The notes beneath the pieces are model-generated. The model was not told the origin of the DNA, did no database searches, and worked only from the letters and a program-made list of their open reading frames with translations. A stretch of DNA of 64,000 nucleotides from Cohnella cholangitidis (GTDB lineage Bacteria > Bacillota > Bacilli > Paenibacillales > Paenibacillaceae): positions 4,265,501 to 4,329,500 of the forward strand of contig NZ_CP041969.1 in the NCBI RefSeq assembly GCF_014107495.1. Reading direction: 5' to 3'. Made by a program: the position numbers and the translations under genes. Below, piece by piece: positions 34,036-42,867 of this stretch (position 1 is the stretch's first letter; each line of letters starts with the position of its first letter).

Positions 34036-34872
34036 TTAGCCTTTCAAGGCACCGGCCGTTAAGCCTTCGATGATATATTTCTGGGCGAGCAGGAATACGG
34101 CGACGATCGGCAACATGGACAAGCAAGCCGCCGCAAAGGCCAGTCCGTATTCGGTCGAATTTTCGCCGAAGAAGTAAAACTGCTGGACGGTCAGCGTCTT
34201 GACCGCTTCCTTCTGGAGCACGATCAACGCGACGTTGAAGTCGTTCCACATCCATAGGACATAGAGAACGGCCAGGCACGAGGTGATCGGCTTAAGCAGC
34301 GGAAATACGATTTGCCAGAAAGTCCGGTACGGGCCGCAACCGTCGATGATAGCCGATTCTTCCAATTCCCTCGGAACGGATTTGATAAATCCGATTAATA
34401 GAAAGGTACAGTAAGGAATGCTGGTACCGACCAGAATGAGTATGGCGCCCGTGAGAGAATTGAGCAGCAACGTCGTCTTAAGCAGCTTGTATACCGGAAT
34501 CATGATGATCTGGAAAGGAATCATCAAGGCCGCGAGCAGGAGAACTTCGGTCATCCTGTATCCCCGCTTGGCGTAGTTCCGGGCAATGACGTATGCCCCC
34601 ATCGAACTGGACAAAATAATGAGAGTCGTCGAAGCGACGGTCACGATCAAGCTGTTGAAGAACGATCTGCCCATGTTCATCATGTCCATCGCCTTGGAAT
34701 AATTGGCGAAAGCGAGCTTCTCGGGTAAGGATAGCACCGATTCGGCGATCTCTAACGGCGTCTTGAAAGACGTCACGACCGACAGGTAGAACGGAGTAAG
34801 GAAGATCAGCGCGAGCGCCAGGACAAGCAGGTTGACCGACCATTGTTTGAGGTTAGCCGCTCTAAGTCTCAT
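34036..34872 (-). CDS. Sugar ABC transporter permease (MalG-type)
   Basis: 278 residues with six helices: the N-terminal LLVLALALIFLTPFYLSVVTSFKTP, EAA loop ESAIIDGCGPY followed by VFPLLKP, and C-terminal AQKYIIEGLTAGALKG, all typical of MalG-like subunits. Its start codon overlaps the stop of the MalF-type gene (TGATG). It works with the 35,729 permease and 37,126 binding protein. No ATPase is encoded nearby. Confidence 0.92.
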   Translation of the reverse strand: MRLRAANLKQWSVNLLVLALALIFLTPFYLSVVTSFKTPLEIAESVLSLPEKLAFANYSKAMDMMNMGRSFFNSLIVTVASTTLIILSSSMGAYVIARNYAKRGYRMTEVLLLAALMIPFQIIMIPVYKLLKTTLLLNSLTGAILILVGTSIPYCTFLLIGFIKSVPRELEESAIIDGCGPYRTFWQIVFPLLKPITSCLAVLYVLWMWNDFNVALIVLQKEAVKTLTVQQFYFFGENSTEYGLAFAAACLSMLPIVAVFLLAQKYIIEGLTAGALKG

Positions 34873-35729
34873 CAGGCTTCGATCTCCTTTCTTCGCAGCA
34901 ATCGGGATACGGTTAAACCGACAACGAGCAGGAAACCCATGAATAGGAAGGCCAATGCTTGGCCGTATCCGGCTTTGTTATACGTGAACAAATAGTTATA
35001 GATGTATATCGCGAGCGTTTCCGTAGCCCGAACCGGTCCGCCGCCCGTCGCGACGAGAGGAAAAGCGAATTCGCGCAAGCCGCTCGTTAACGACAACGTA
35101 ATGCATACGGTGAACGCGGGAACGATCATCGGCACCGTGACGTGCGTGAAGCGATGCCAAGCGCCGGCACCGTCGACTGTCGCGGCTTCGTAAAGATCCT
35201 TGGGTACTCCGCTTAGCGCGGCTAGATAGATCAGCATGCTTATGCCGACATTGTGCCATACGGCCAGAATAACGATGCCGAACAAAGCCGTGCCGGTGCT
35301 GCTAAACAAGCTTTGGATATTAAACAGTTCTTTGAATAAGTCTTTGAAAATGAAAGACCACACGAAGGCGGTAAGCACCGGGCTTAAGGCGTTAGGAATA
35401 AAGAAAATGAGACGGGAGGCGTTTCGGCCCCGGAACGTACGGTTTAAGGCGAGCGCCAGGCTCAACGCAAGCACGTTGTTGGCAACGACGTACATTAACC
35501 CGTATAACATAGTATTTTTCAACGGAATCAACACGTCCGCGCTGATGAAGATATTCCGATAATTTTCGAAGCCGATATAATCCATCGTCCGGGACAACCC
35601 GTTCCAATCGGTGAACGAAACGTGGATGCCCATGAAAAAGGGAGTCAGCATGGCGAAAGTGAAAAAGAGAGCGATAGGAAGCAGGAAAGACAGATTCACG
35701 GCCGTCCTTCGGATTCGGATACGATTCAT
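34872..35729 (-). CDS. Sugar ABC transporter permease (MalF-type)
   Basis: 285 residues from ATG at 35729 (MNRIRIRRTAVNL); a GTG five codons upstream sits on the GGAGG and is less likely. Six helices begin with LSFLLPIALFFTFAMLTPFFMGIHVSFTDWNG. The EAA loop is EAATVDGAGAW followed by TVPMIVP. It is separated from the binding-protein gene by about 75 bp containing a GC-rich hairpin. Confidence 0.9.
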   Translation of the reverse strand: MNRIRIRRTAVNLSFLLPIALFFTFAMLTPFFMGIHVSFTDWNGLSRTMDYIGFENYRNIFISADVLIPLKNTMLYGLMYVVANNVLALSLALALNRTFRGRNASRLIFFIPNALSPVLTAFVWSFIFKDLFKELFNIQSLFSSTGTALFGIVILAVWHNVGISMLIYLAALSGVPKDLYEAATVDGAGAWHRFTHVTVPMIVPAFTVCITLSLTSGLREFAFPLVATGGGPVRATETLAIYIYNYLFTYNKAGYGQALAFLFMGFLLVVGLTVSRLLRRKEIEA

Positions 35730-35754
35730 AGGGTTATTCTCCACTCCTCCCGGG

Positions 35755-35790
35755 GATAGGGACTCCGCCCGATTCGCGGACGGTGCCCCT
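35755..35790 (-). promoter_or_regulatory. Intercistronic hairpin after the binding-protein gene
   Basis: On the minus strand GGGGCACCGTCCGC can pair imperfectly with GGGCGGAGTCCC. It lies between the binding-protein stop and the permease start, as in the other importer operons. Confidence 0.4.
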
Positions 35791-35806
35791 ACGCCTCGTG
35801 GCTTTC

Positions 35807-37126
35807 TTATTTGCCGCTCGTCTTGGCGATTCTATCGAATTCGGAATCAAGCTTCTTCAATGCGGCGTCGACGTCGCGTTTCGAATCCATGAGGAACTCG
35901 ACCGTTTTCTGCGCGAGGGCATTGTTATACTCGGTAGAGAAGTTGGTGCGGATCCCCGTATAATCGAATACTTCGCCGTTGTCCCGATATCCGATAATCT
36001 CTTGGAAAGTCGGGTTCTCCGGCAGGGAGACATCCTTGATTAAGGACAGTCCGCCTTTGTTGTTCTGCAGCGATTCGCCCATTTCTTTGGTGGCGACTTG
36101 CTCAAGGAATTTAAGCGCCCATTCCTTATTCGGAGAGTCTTTGTATACGGCAAGTCCGCCGATTCCGCTTCCGAGAGGCAAGTTGTTTTTCGCCTTCTCT
36201 TCGGACCATGGGAACGGGAAGAAACCGAGGCGAACTTCCGGGTTGATTTTCTTGATGGCGTCGACCATGAAGGAGCCGTGTTGCAGAATGCCTGCTTTGC
36301 CCGTGGCGACCAACGATAGGGCCGAGTTGGCATCGGTTCCGAACGGATCGGATTGCGCATAGGCGAAGCGGTCGTTCAGCCTTTCCAGAATGCCGCGCAT
36401 TTGGTCGTCGTTCTCGAACCGCAGCGTGCGGTCTTGCAGTTGGGTTATCCAATCCGGGTTCACCGACAATGCGCCCGCGCGCCAGTCCGCCCCGATATCC
36501 CCGGTCACGTAGTAATTTTCTTTGAATCCCGCCGCCATTCCGTCGAAGCCGGCTTGCTTGAGTTTTTCCAACGTTTCTTTGAACGCGCCGTAAGTTCTCG
36601 GTACTTCGGTAATGCCCGCTTTCTCGAATACGTCTTTGTTATAGATGACTCCGTTGGCGTTCATGTCGAACGGCAAAGCGTACAGCTTGCCGTCGATATA
36701 TTGGCGTTCGATCGAGTTCACGTTGTTCATGAACGGCTGATCCGTCAGATCCAACACGAAGCCGCCGTCGAGGTAATCCCGGTTGGCATCGTTAAGGTTG
36801 GTCAGCAGCATGATATCGGGAGCATCGTCGCTGGCGATCTTGGTTTTGAGCATCGTATTGTACTTGTCCGAGTTGGCCGCGATTTCTTCGACCTCGACGT
36901 TCGGGTATTTGGCCGTGAAGTTGGAGATCATGTCCGCAACCCATACGCGAGCTCCTTCTTCGACCATCAGATGCGCGATCGTCAGCTTCACCTTAGGTTG
37001 GTTTCCTTCGGGCGAAGCGCCGCTTGCGGCGGACGATGGCGCGGCGTTGTCGTTCTTGCTGTCGCCGCATCCGATAATGACTCCCAACATGGCGATGATC
37101 ATCGTTAAGCCAATCCATTTTTTCAT
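35807..37126 (-). CDS. Sugar ABC transporter substrate-binding lipoprotein (CUT1)
   Basis: 439 residues. The signal peptide ends in the lipobox GVIIGCGDS, followed by a Ser/Ala/Pro linker. The mature fold has KLTIAHLMVEEGARVWVADMISNF, APDIMLLTNLNDANRDYL, ALPFDMNANGVIYNKDVF and GKAGILQHGSFMV, typical of cluster B/D oligosaccharide-binding proteins. It starts the operon importer-SDR-SDR-ThuA and is divergent from a YesM/YesN pair that presumably controls it. A cre-like sequence overlaps its promoter. Confidence 0.9.
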   Translation of the reverse strand: MKKWIGLTMIIAMLGVIIGCGDSKNDNAAPSSAASGASPEGNQPKVKLTIAHLMVEEGARVWVADMISNFTAKYPNVEVEEIAANSDKYNTMLKTKIASDDAPDIMLLTNLNDANRDYLDGGFVLDLTDQPFMNNVNSIERQYIDGKLYALPFDMNANGVIYNKDVFEKAGITEVPRTYGAFKETLEKLKQAGFDGMAAGFKENYYVTGDIGADWRAGALSVNPDWITQLQDRTLRFENDDQMRGILERLNDRFAYAQSDPFGTDANSALSLVATGKAGILQHGSFMVDAIKKINPEVRLGFFPFPWSEEKAKNNLPLGSGIGGLAVYKDSPNKEWALKFLEQVATKEMGESLQNNKGGLSLIKDVSLPENPTFQEIIGYRDNGEVFDYTGIRTNFSTEYNNALAQKTVEFLMDSKRDVDAALKKLDSEFDRIAKTSGK

Positions 37127-37192
37127 TTTGTATTACCCCTCTCGATCTCGGTATGTCGGACAAGCGGTGGACCCTCCCGCCATCCTAAGGAC

Positions 37193-37222
37193 ATTATATA
37201 GAGTCTCTGAATGCGTTTTCAT
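37193..37222 (-). promoter_or_regulatory. Importer promoter with overlapping cre-like site
   Basis: On the minus strand TATAAT (37198-37193) is preceded at 17 bp by a weak -35. ATGAAAACGCATTCA (37222-37208) overlaps it and fits the cre consensus through its first 15 positions. Confidence 0.65.
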
Positions 37223-37383
37223 TACACGATGTTACGAGAAATTAGACGATATTATCGCAGTCGGGAACGCTCTTAGCCCAGGCTTGGCGAACGGATAAAA
37301 CCGATGAATATCGTACCATTTTTCGTAGTTTTGTTTAATGCCAGTTTTCCCGGAACGGCTATATAATATAGATGTCTAAATTT

Positions 37384-37399
37384 TAGTAAGCGCTTACAA
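37384..37399 (+). promoter_or_regulatory. Cre-like palindrome upstream of the kinase gene
   Basis: TAGTAAGCGCTTACAA, containing the perfect 12-bp palindrome GTAAGCGCTTAC. It has one mismatch to the cre consensus. It could bind CcpA or another LacI-family protein. Confidence 0.55.
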
Positions 37400-37514
37400 T
37401 TCTAATGTGTTCCTGCTTTATATGTAACCGCTATCAAGTATAATGGGAGAAAAGACGATTAGAGGGGCGGAGCTCCTGCGGGGTCCCGCCCGAGACCCGG
37501 AAAGAGGGGACACC

Positions 37515-39347
37515 ATGACAAGCCTGTCTTGGAGCAGAGCGAGAACCTATTTAAGAACCCCACGTATGCGTACGCGGCTGCTTTTCTCGTATTTAGCCGT
37601 CATTGTGCTGACCGTCACCATGATCGGATATTTGTCTTATCGGATTTCCACTAAGGAGATTATTAGCAACACGAAGACATTCTCCGCCATGCTGACGGAT
37701 CAATTGTCGTTCTCCGTTCCTAGCCGTGCCGACAATTTCGAGCAGAGCACGTACGCCATCCAGAACAACGAGAAATTGTTTGCCTTGGTTTCGGAAAGGG
37801 TGGAATTCACGACGAAGGAGCAATTGTACCATAATCGCAGGAACGTCGAAGCGATATTAAGCCTCTTCTTCGGATTAAGCCGAGACGTAAAAGCGGTGCT
37901 CGTTAAATCGGAAGAGGGTCACCTGTACTGGTACGAGAGAAATTCCTACCTGAGCTTAAGCGGGAGCATGAACGGCAAGGAAGCCGGAGCGTTGTACGAT
38001 TGGGTGGATGGCCGGCTTGAATCCGCAGGCAATCCGCAATCGCTATGGCTTCCGGCGGAGAAAGAAGACGAGATCGCGTACACGAGGAAGCTGATCGACT
38101 CGACGACGCTACGTTCCTACGGCAGGATCATCTTCTATTTGGACAGCGGGTATTTGGATGCCGTGAGCGGCAACCATAACCAAATTTACGGGGGATCGAC
38201 GGCGATACTTAACCGTCACGGCGAGGTCCTGTATGCCGAAGATAACGTCAGGCCGATTGTTAAAGCCTGGCAACACGGCACGGAGCGGGGATCGGCAGCG
38301 CAAACCTTGATCGAGGCCGCAGGAGAGAGCTACTATATTACGCGCCAATCTTCGAAGGATGCAAGCTGGGAGGCGCTTCATATCGTTCCGAGATCGGAAC
38401 TGCTCCTTCCTTCCCAGAGATTTAGAGTTTATTTGCTGCTTACGTGTTTGGTTTCGCTGGTCGTAACGGCCATGATCGCGTTGTGGATTTCGGGAACCGT
38501 CACCCGGAGCATCCAGAAGCTCGAGAGGACGATGCGCAGGGTGGAAGACGGAGACTTCTCCGTACAAGTGAAATCGGCAGGCAACGACGAGATCGGACTG
38601 CTCGGCCAGCGGTTTAACGTCATGCTTGGACGCATCAACGAATTGATACAGAATCTCTACATCGAACGATTGGCTAAGCAACAGGCGGAATTCCAGGTGC
38701 TTAAAGCGCAGATCCACCCTCATTTTCTATATAACACGCTAGGGTCGATACTCTGGCTCGCCAATCGGGACAAGCAACCGACGATCGAGAACATGGTTCG
38801 GAATTTAATCGGATTGCTCAATACGTCCGTGAAACGGAAAAGCGAGTTCGTTAAGGTCCGGGAAGAATTCGAATATATCGATCATTATCTGGGGATCCAG
38901 GCTTTCCGGTACGAGAACCGTTTCCGCGTCGTTCATGAGGTGGACGGCGAGTTGCTCGATTGCATGATGCTTCACTTTATCCTGCAGCCCCTTGTCGAGA
39001 ACGCCTTGCAGCATGGCATCGAGATGTCAAAGGGCAACGGTATCCTCATCTTGAGGGCTTACCGGAACGAAGCGAACCTCGTGCTCGAGGTGGAGGACAA
39101 CGGGATAGGCATGAGCAAGGAAAAGCTGGAACGGATTACGACGAGCGAAGAAGAGAGCCTTTATCCGGGGCTATACAGCATCGGGGTCAAAAACGTGAAC
39201 GAGCGAATTAAGCTGTATTACGGCGAAGAGTTCGGGCTTCGATACCGATCGGAGGAGGGGAAAGGAACCATAGTGACGGTGCTGTTGCCGTTGGACATTT
39301 CCAAGGGAGGGGTTAACCATGCAACAAGTCATGATCGTAGAGGATGA
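37515..39347 (+). CDS. YesM/LytS-type sensor histidine kinase
   Basis: 610 residues from ATG at 37515 (AGAGGGGA upstream). The first helix is at about 20-40 (LLFSYLAVIVLTVTMIGYLS), the extracellular sensor domain to about 300 and the second helix at about 305-325 (LLLTCLVSLVVTAMIALWIS). HAMP is at about 328-380. The phosphoacceptor His403 is in QIHPHFLYNTLGSILW, the N-box in LVENALQHGI and G-boxes in EDNGIGMSKE and SIGVKNVNERIKLYYG. The C-terminus overlaps the response-regulator gene by 29 bp. It is divergent from the importer at 37126. Confidence 0.88.
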   Translation: MTSLSWSRARTYLRTPRMRTRLLFSYLAVIVLTVTMIGYLSYRISTKEIISNTKTFSAMLTDQLSFSVPSRADNFEQSTYAIQNNEKLFALVSERVEFTTKEQLYHNRRNVEAILSLFFGLSRDVKAVLVKSEEGHLYWYERNSYLSLSGSMNGKEAGALYDWVDGRLESAGNPQSLWLPAEKEDEIAYTRKLIDSTTLRSYGRIIFYLDSGYLDAVSGNHNQIYGGSTAILNRHGEVLYAEDNVRPIVKAWQHGTERGSAAQTLIEAAGESYYITRQSSKDASWEALHIVPRSELLLPSQRFRVYLLLTCLVSLVVTAMIALWISGTVTRSIQKLERTMRRVEDGDFSVQVKSAGNDEIGLLGQRFNVMLGRINELIQNLYIERLAKQQAEFQVLKAQIHPHFLYNTLGSILWLANRDKQPTIENMVRNLIGLLNTSVKRKSEFVKVREEFEYIDHYLGIQAFRYENRFRVVHEVDGELLDCMMLHFILQPLVENALQHGIEMSKGNGILILRAYRNEANLVLEVEDNGIGMSKEKLERITTSEEESLYPGLYSIGVKNVNERIKLYYGEEFGLRYRSEEGKGTIVTVLLPLDISKGGVNHATSHDRRG

Positions 39348-40071
39348 CGTCATGTATCGCTATGCCATTCGTTCCAGCATGGAGTGGGAGAAGGAAGGCT
39401 TCCGCATCTGCGCGGAGGCCATTAACGGCAAACATGCGTTAACCCTGCTTCAAGATTGCCGTCCGGACATCGTGATCACGGACATCAATATGCCCGAGAT
39501 GAACGGGATCGACCTGATCGCGGAATTGCAGGAACACCATCCTTTCATCAAAATTATCGTCTTGAGCTCTTACGACGACTTTCCTTTCGTCAAGCAGGCT
39601 TTGAAATCGGGAGCCAAAGATTATTTGCTGAAGCACGAATTGGAACCGGGCGAGCTCGCGGATTTGATGAAACGGTTGAAAGAGGATTCCGCAGAGTACG
39701 AACATAGTCCGGAGACGAAAAACGGCGCGGAGATCCCGGTAAAAGGAACGACCCATAGGGAAGTGCAGCAATTGATGGATTATATCAAGTCGCATTACAG
39801 GGAGCCCATTACCTTGCAGCAGTTGTCCAACCATCTGTTCCTAAGCCCCAACTACCTGTGCAGCTTGTTCAAGCAAGAGACCGGGATAACGATCGTGGAT
39901 TACATCAAGCAGTTCCGAATAGAGATGGCCAAGCAATTGCTGGAGAGTTCACACCTTAAGGTATACGAGATCGCGGAAAGCGTCGGGTTCACTAGTTCGT
40001 CGTATCTTTGCCGGGTGTTCAAGGAAATGACCGGTTTCAACATCAACGAATACAAACGTACGATGCATTAA
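39319..40071 (+). CDS. Compact YesN-type response regulator (REC + AraC)
   Basis: Only 250 residues, about half the size of the other YesN proteins in the window, because the middle linker domain is absent. The receiver (residues 1-120) has D9/D10, phosphoacceptor D55 (VITDINMPEMNG) and DYLLKHE in place of the usual lysine-proline. The AraC-type double helix-turn-helix is at about 150-247 (ITLQQLSNHLFLSPNYLCSLFKQETG, then KVYEIAESVGFTSSSYLCRVFKEMTG). It probably activates the divergent importer operon. Confidence 0.88.
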   Translation: MQQVMIVEDDVMYRYAIRSSMEWEKEGFRICAEAINGKHALTLLQDCRPDIVITDINMPEMNGIDLIAELQEHHPFIKIIVLSSYDDFPFVKQALKSGAKDYLLKHELEPGELADLMKRLKEDSAEYEHSPETKNGAEIPVKGTTHREVQQLMDYIKSHYREPITLQQLSNHLFLSPNYLCSLFKQETGITIVDYIKQFRIEMAKQLLESSHLKVYEIAESVGFTSSSYLCRVFKEMTGFNINEYKRTMH

Positions 40072-40110
40072 GCGTCATTTCAGGAAGGGTATTTCTCGAA
40101 GAAAAGGTAA

Positions 40111-40149
40111 AAATAAGCCCATCCCCGTTTCCGGGGGATGGGCTTATTC
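40111..40149. terminator. Bidirectional terminator between convergent genes
   Basis: AATAAGCCCATCCCC, GTTTCC loop, GGGGATGGGCTTATT. Lies between the regulator ending at 40071 and the MFS gene ending at 40161; A/T-rich arms ends give T-runs either way. Confidence 0.85.
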
Positions 40150-40160
40150 GCAAGGGATGA

Positions 40161-41375
40161 TTACAAGGAATGCGTCTGGGTCATGGTCTTCACTTTACGG
40201 TCGGAAGGCAGCAGGAGTCCGATAGCTCCCAGCAACGGCAGGAAAGAGGTCGCGCCGATGACGAAGCTCAGACTGGTCAGATCGATCAATCCTCCCAAGC
40301 CTACGGCGCCGAGCGCGCCCATTCCGAAAGCCAAACCGGTGACCAAACCGGATACCGTGCCTACCTTGCCGGGCACGAGCTCTTGCACGTACACGACGGT
40401 TACGGAAAAACTGCTGTGGTTAATAATGCCTAAGGTGACCAGAAGAACATAACTCCACCATTCGGTTGCGATCGGCAATAACATCGCGAACGGAGCGGCT
40501 CCCAGCACGGAGAACAGGATGACGTTTTTGCGTCCGAAACGATCCGCCAGCGGTCCGCCGAAGAAGGTTCCGACGATGCCCGCGCCCATGTACAGGAAAA
40601 TATAGACTTGGGATTCGGGAACGGACAAACTGAATTTTTCCATCAAATAAAAGACGAAATAGTTGGATATCCCCGCGCCGTACCAAGATCTCGCGAACAC
40701 GATCAAGACGACGAGGGCAACGGCGATCAGAATCTGCTTGCGCCTTCGGGGATCGGCTTCCCTTACTTTGACGACTTTGGGCCGCGGAGGCAATAGAGAG
40801 AGGTAACCGCGATACCATTTCGCGATCCACAGTTGAATGCCGACGCCCATTGCCGCGATGACCGTGAACCAGATGGCGCCGAATTGGCCGTAAGGGAAGA
40901 AAATGAAAGCGGTCATTAACGGAGCCAAGGCTCCCCCCGCGTTGCCGCCGACCTGGAAGATGGACTGGGCGAGTCCTCTTCGCGACCCCGCGGCGAGATA
41001 AGCGATCCTGGCCCCTTCCGGGTGGTACATCGCCGAGGCTATGCCGACCATAAGAACCGATAGAAGAACCATGGCATAGCCGGGGGAGAAAGCAAGGCCG
41101 AGCATTCCCGCCCCCGCGATTCCCATTCCTAACGGCAACATGAACGGAGAAGGCTTGGCATCCGTGTACATGCCGACGAACGGTTGCATGACGGATGAAG
41201 AGAAGAACAGGACGAACGTGACGATTCCGAGTTGGGTATAGCTTAGCCCCAGAGCCTCGCGCAGAATCGGGTAAGACGCCGGAATGACGGCTTGTAACGC
41301 GTCATTCATTAAGTGGGCGCCGCTTATGGCGAACAGGATGGAGTAGATTGTTTTCTTGTTCGTAAGTTCGGACAT
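40161..41375 (-). CDS. MFS transporter, fosmidomycin-resistance (Fsr) type
   Basis: 404 residues and about twelve helices. It opens with KTIYSILFAISGAHLMNDALQAVIPASYPIL, strongly reminiscent of the Fsr subfamily (GHxxxD in the first helix). VGIASAMYHPEGARIAYLAAG and GLAQSIFQVGGNAGGALAPL follow, the best-conserved Fsr segments. ATG at 41375 follows GAGGAG by 10 nt; earlier in-frame starts lack a ribosome site. It probably exports a toxic phosphorylated or drug-like compound. No regulator is adjacent, and TATAAT (41421-41416, minus strand) may be its -10. Confidence 0.85.
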   Translation of the reverse strand: MSELTNKKTIYSILFAISGAHLMNDALQAVIPASYPILREALGLSYTQLGIVTFVLFFSSSVMQPFVGMYTDAKPSPFMLPLGMGIAGAGMLGLAFSPGYAMVLLSVLMVGIASAMYHPEGARIAYLAAGSRRGLAQSIFQVGGNAGGALAPLMTAFIFFPYGQFGAIWFTVIAAMGVGIQLWIAKWYRGYLSLLPPRPKVVKVREADPRRRKQILIAVALVVLIVFARSWYGAGISNYFVFYLMEKFSLSVPESQVYIFLYMGAGIVGTFFGGPLADRFGRKNVILFSVLGAAPFAMLLPIATEWWSYVLLVTLGIINHSSFSVTVVYVQELVPGKVGTVSGLVTGLAFGMGALGAVGLGGLIDLTSLSFVIGATSFLPLLGAIGLLLPSDRKVKTMTQTHSL

Positions 41376-41595
41376 GGTTGCTACGCTCCTCATTGTCGCA
41401 ATGTTAACGATTACATTATAGCTTCGAGCATTCTTCTGCCGCATTACACAATGTTACGAAATATAATCCGATATTCATGGAAAGAGAGGAGTATTCTATG
41501 GAGAAAGGGGGCTTCCGAATGGATAAGGCTTTGTTCCCGGGGAGAAATTGGGTTACACTGGAAGGGAGAATGGCCATGTATCGGAGGGATTGGAG

Positions 41596-42867
41596 ATGAG
41601 CATTGCGTTAATCGCATGGACGGTTGGCGGAGTAGGAGCGGTGACGGGCAGCGCCGCGGCGGCTTTGTACGGTTTAACCGTGAAAGCCCAACGGCCTCGT
41701 CTCGTGCCCAACGAACAGCTGCCGCCGGTACCTTATGAGGCAACGGAGTGGGAGAGCGGAGGGAAGACGGTTAAAGGGTGGTACCTATACCATGCAGGTC
41801 TTCAGAGTCCGGGACCGGTTATTATTATCGCGCACGGATGGGGATCCAACCGCTCGCGGGTATTGAGATACGCATTGCCCTTATACGATGAGGGGTATTC
41901 GATCCTGATGTTCGATGCGCGCAGCCATGGGGAAAGCGATTATTACAAAACTCCGACGGGCCTGCAATTCCGCGACGATCTGCTTAGCGCGATCCGATGG
42001 CTGTCCAATCGGCCTGACGCGGATCCCGCTCGTATCGGAGTGCTCGGGCATTCGCTAGGCGGATTCGGAGCGGTGCTCGCGTTGGACGAGGAAGCGCCGA
42101 TCGCCGCGCTCGTCACCGATTCGATGCCGGTCAAGTTCTCGACGATGATCGGAGCGGAGCTAAAGCGAAGGAAACTACCGCAGTTTCCGTTGGCCCAGCT
42201 CCTGCCCAGGATGATGGTTTGGCGCAGCGGAATTTCGAACTCGACGATGAGACGGGCGAATCCGGCCAGAATACTGAGCGATAACGCCCGCGGACGGAAT
42301 ACGCCGGTATTGCTCGTCCATTCGCGCAAAGACGGATTCATTCCTTCGACGGAGCTTAACCACATTCTATCGCGCGCCCCGGATTTGCCTCATTTGTTCG
42401 TGGATGCCGAAGGCCATAGCGCCTCGGATCGCGATCCCGCATTCTGGCCGGCGGTGAAATCGTTCTTCCAAGCCTCGCTGCAAAAAAGTAAGCTTACGGC
42501 AACGGATCCGCAAGCTTGGCGATCTGGCCATCTTTCGCCGCGGGAACCCGGATATAGACGGTCGTACCTTGACCTAAGCGGCTATCGAGCTCGATCCCGT
42601 ACCGATCTCCGAAATAAAAGCGGATTCGATCGTGTACGTTCTTCAATCCGATATGGGTCTCGTCCAGAGTGTCGGAAGGGCTTAGAAGGCGTTCCCGCAG
42701 TTGTTGGAGTTTTGCTTCGTCCATACCTACCCCGTTATCGGACACTGCAATCAGCATCTCATTCCCCGCAAGCGTTGCGGCGATCTCGAGCATACCGGAA
42801 CCGGTCCGAGGTTCCAATCCATGAACGATCGCGTTCTCTACGATGGGTTGCAAGGAGAAGTGCATGA
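41596..42867 (+). CDS. Alpha/beta hydrolase with anomalous antisense extension
   Basis: A single-pass membrane-anchored serine hydrolase. The N-terminal helix (about residues 4-26) is followed by the fold: PGPVIIIAHGWGSNRSR (oxyanion region), FDARSHGESD, the nucleophile elbow GHSLGGFG, and VLLVHSRKDGFIPSTE carrying the acid. The catalytic histidine is in VDAEGHSASD at about residue 275. A normal protein would end near FFQASLQK (about 42,487). Here the frame continues 126 codons antisense to the kinase gene as basic, non-domain sequence. If the A6 run at 42482-42487 had one more A, TAA would follow at once. ATG at 41596 has CGGAGGGA 6 nt upstream. Its substrate is unknown; the extension is probably artefactual or recent. 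Confidence 0.75.
   Translation: MSIALIAWTVGGVGAVTGSAAAALYGLTVKAQRPRLVPNEQLPPVPYEATEWESGGKTVKGWYLYHAGLQSPGPVIIIAHGWGSNRSRVLRYALPLYDEGYSILMFDARSHGESDYYKTPTGLQFRDDLLSAIRWLSNRPDADPARIGVLGHSLGGFGAVLALDEEAPIAALVTDSMPVKFSTMIGAELKRRKLPQFPLAQLLPRMMVWRSGISNSTMRRANPARILSDNARGRNTPVLLVHSRKDGFIPSTELNHILSRAPDLPHLFVDAEGHSASDRDPAFWPAVKSFFQASLQKSKLTATDPQAWRSGHLSPREPGYRRSYLDLSGYRARSRTDLRNKSGFDRVRSSIRYGSRPECRKGLEGVPAVVGVLLRPYLPRYRTLQSASHSPQALRRSRAYRNRSEVPIHERSRSLRWVARRSA
42490..42517 (-). terminator. Terminator overlapping the 3' end of the kinase gene
   Basis: On the minus strand AAGCTTGCGG, an 8-nt loop, CCGTAAGCTT and then ACTTTTTT. The kinase stop codon is inside the hairpin. A near copy is at 51587-51614. 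Confidence 0.75.

Larger units (their letters stand above)
37127..37514. other. Divergent regulatory region between importer and YesM/YesN genes
   Basis: No gene. It contains the minus-strand importer promoter with its cre-like site (37193-37222) and a second cre-like palindrome at 37384-37399 before the kinase gene. An in-frame ATG at 37443 lacks a ribosome site. Confidence 0.6.
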
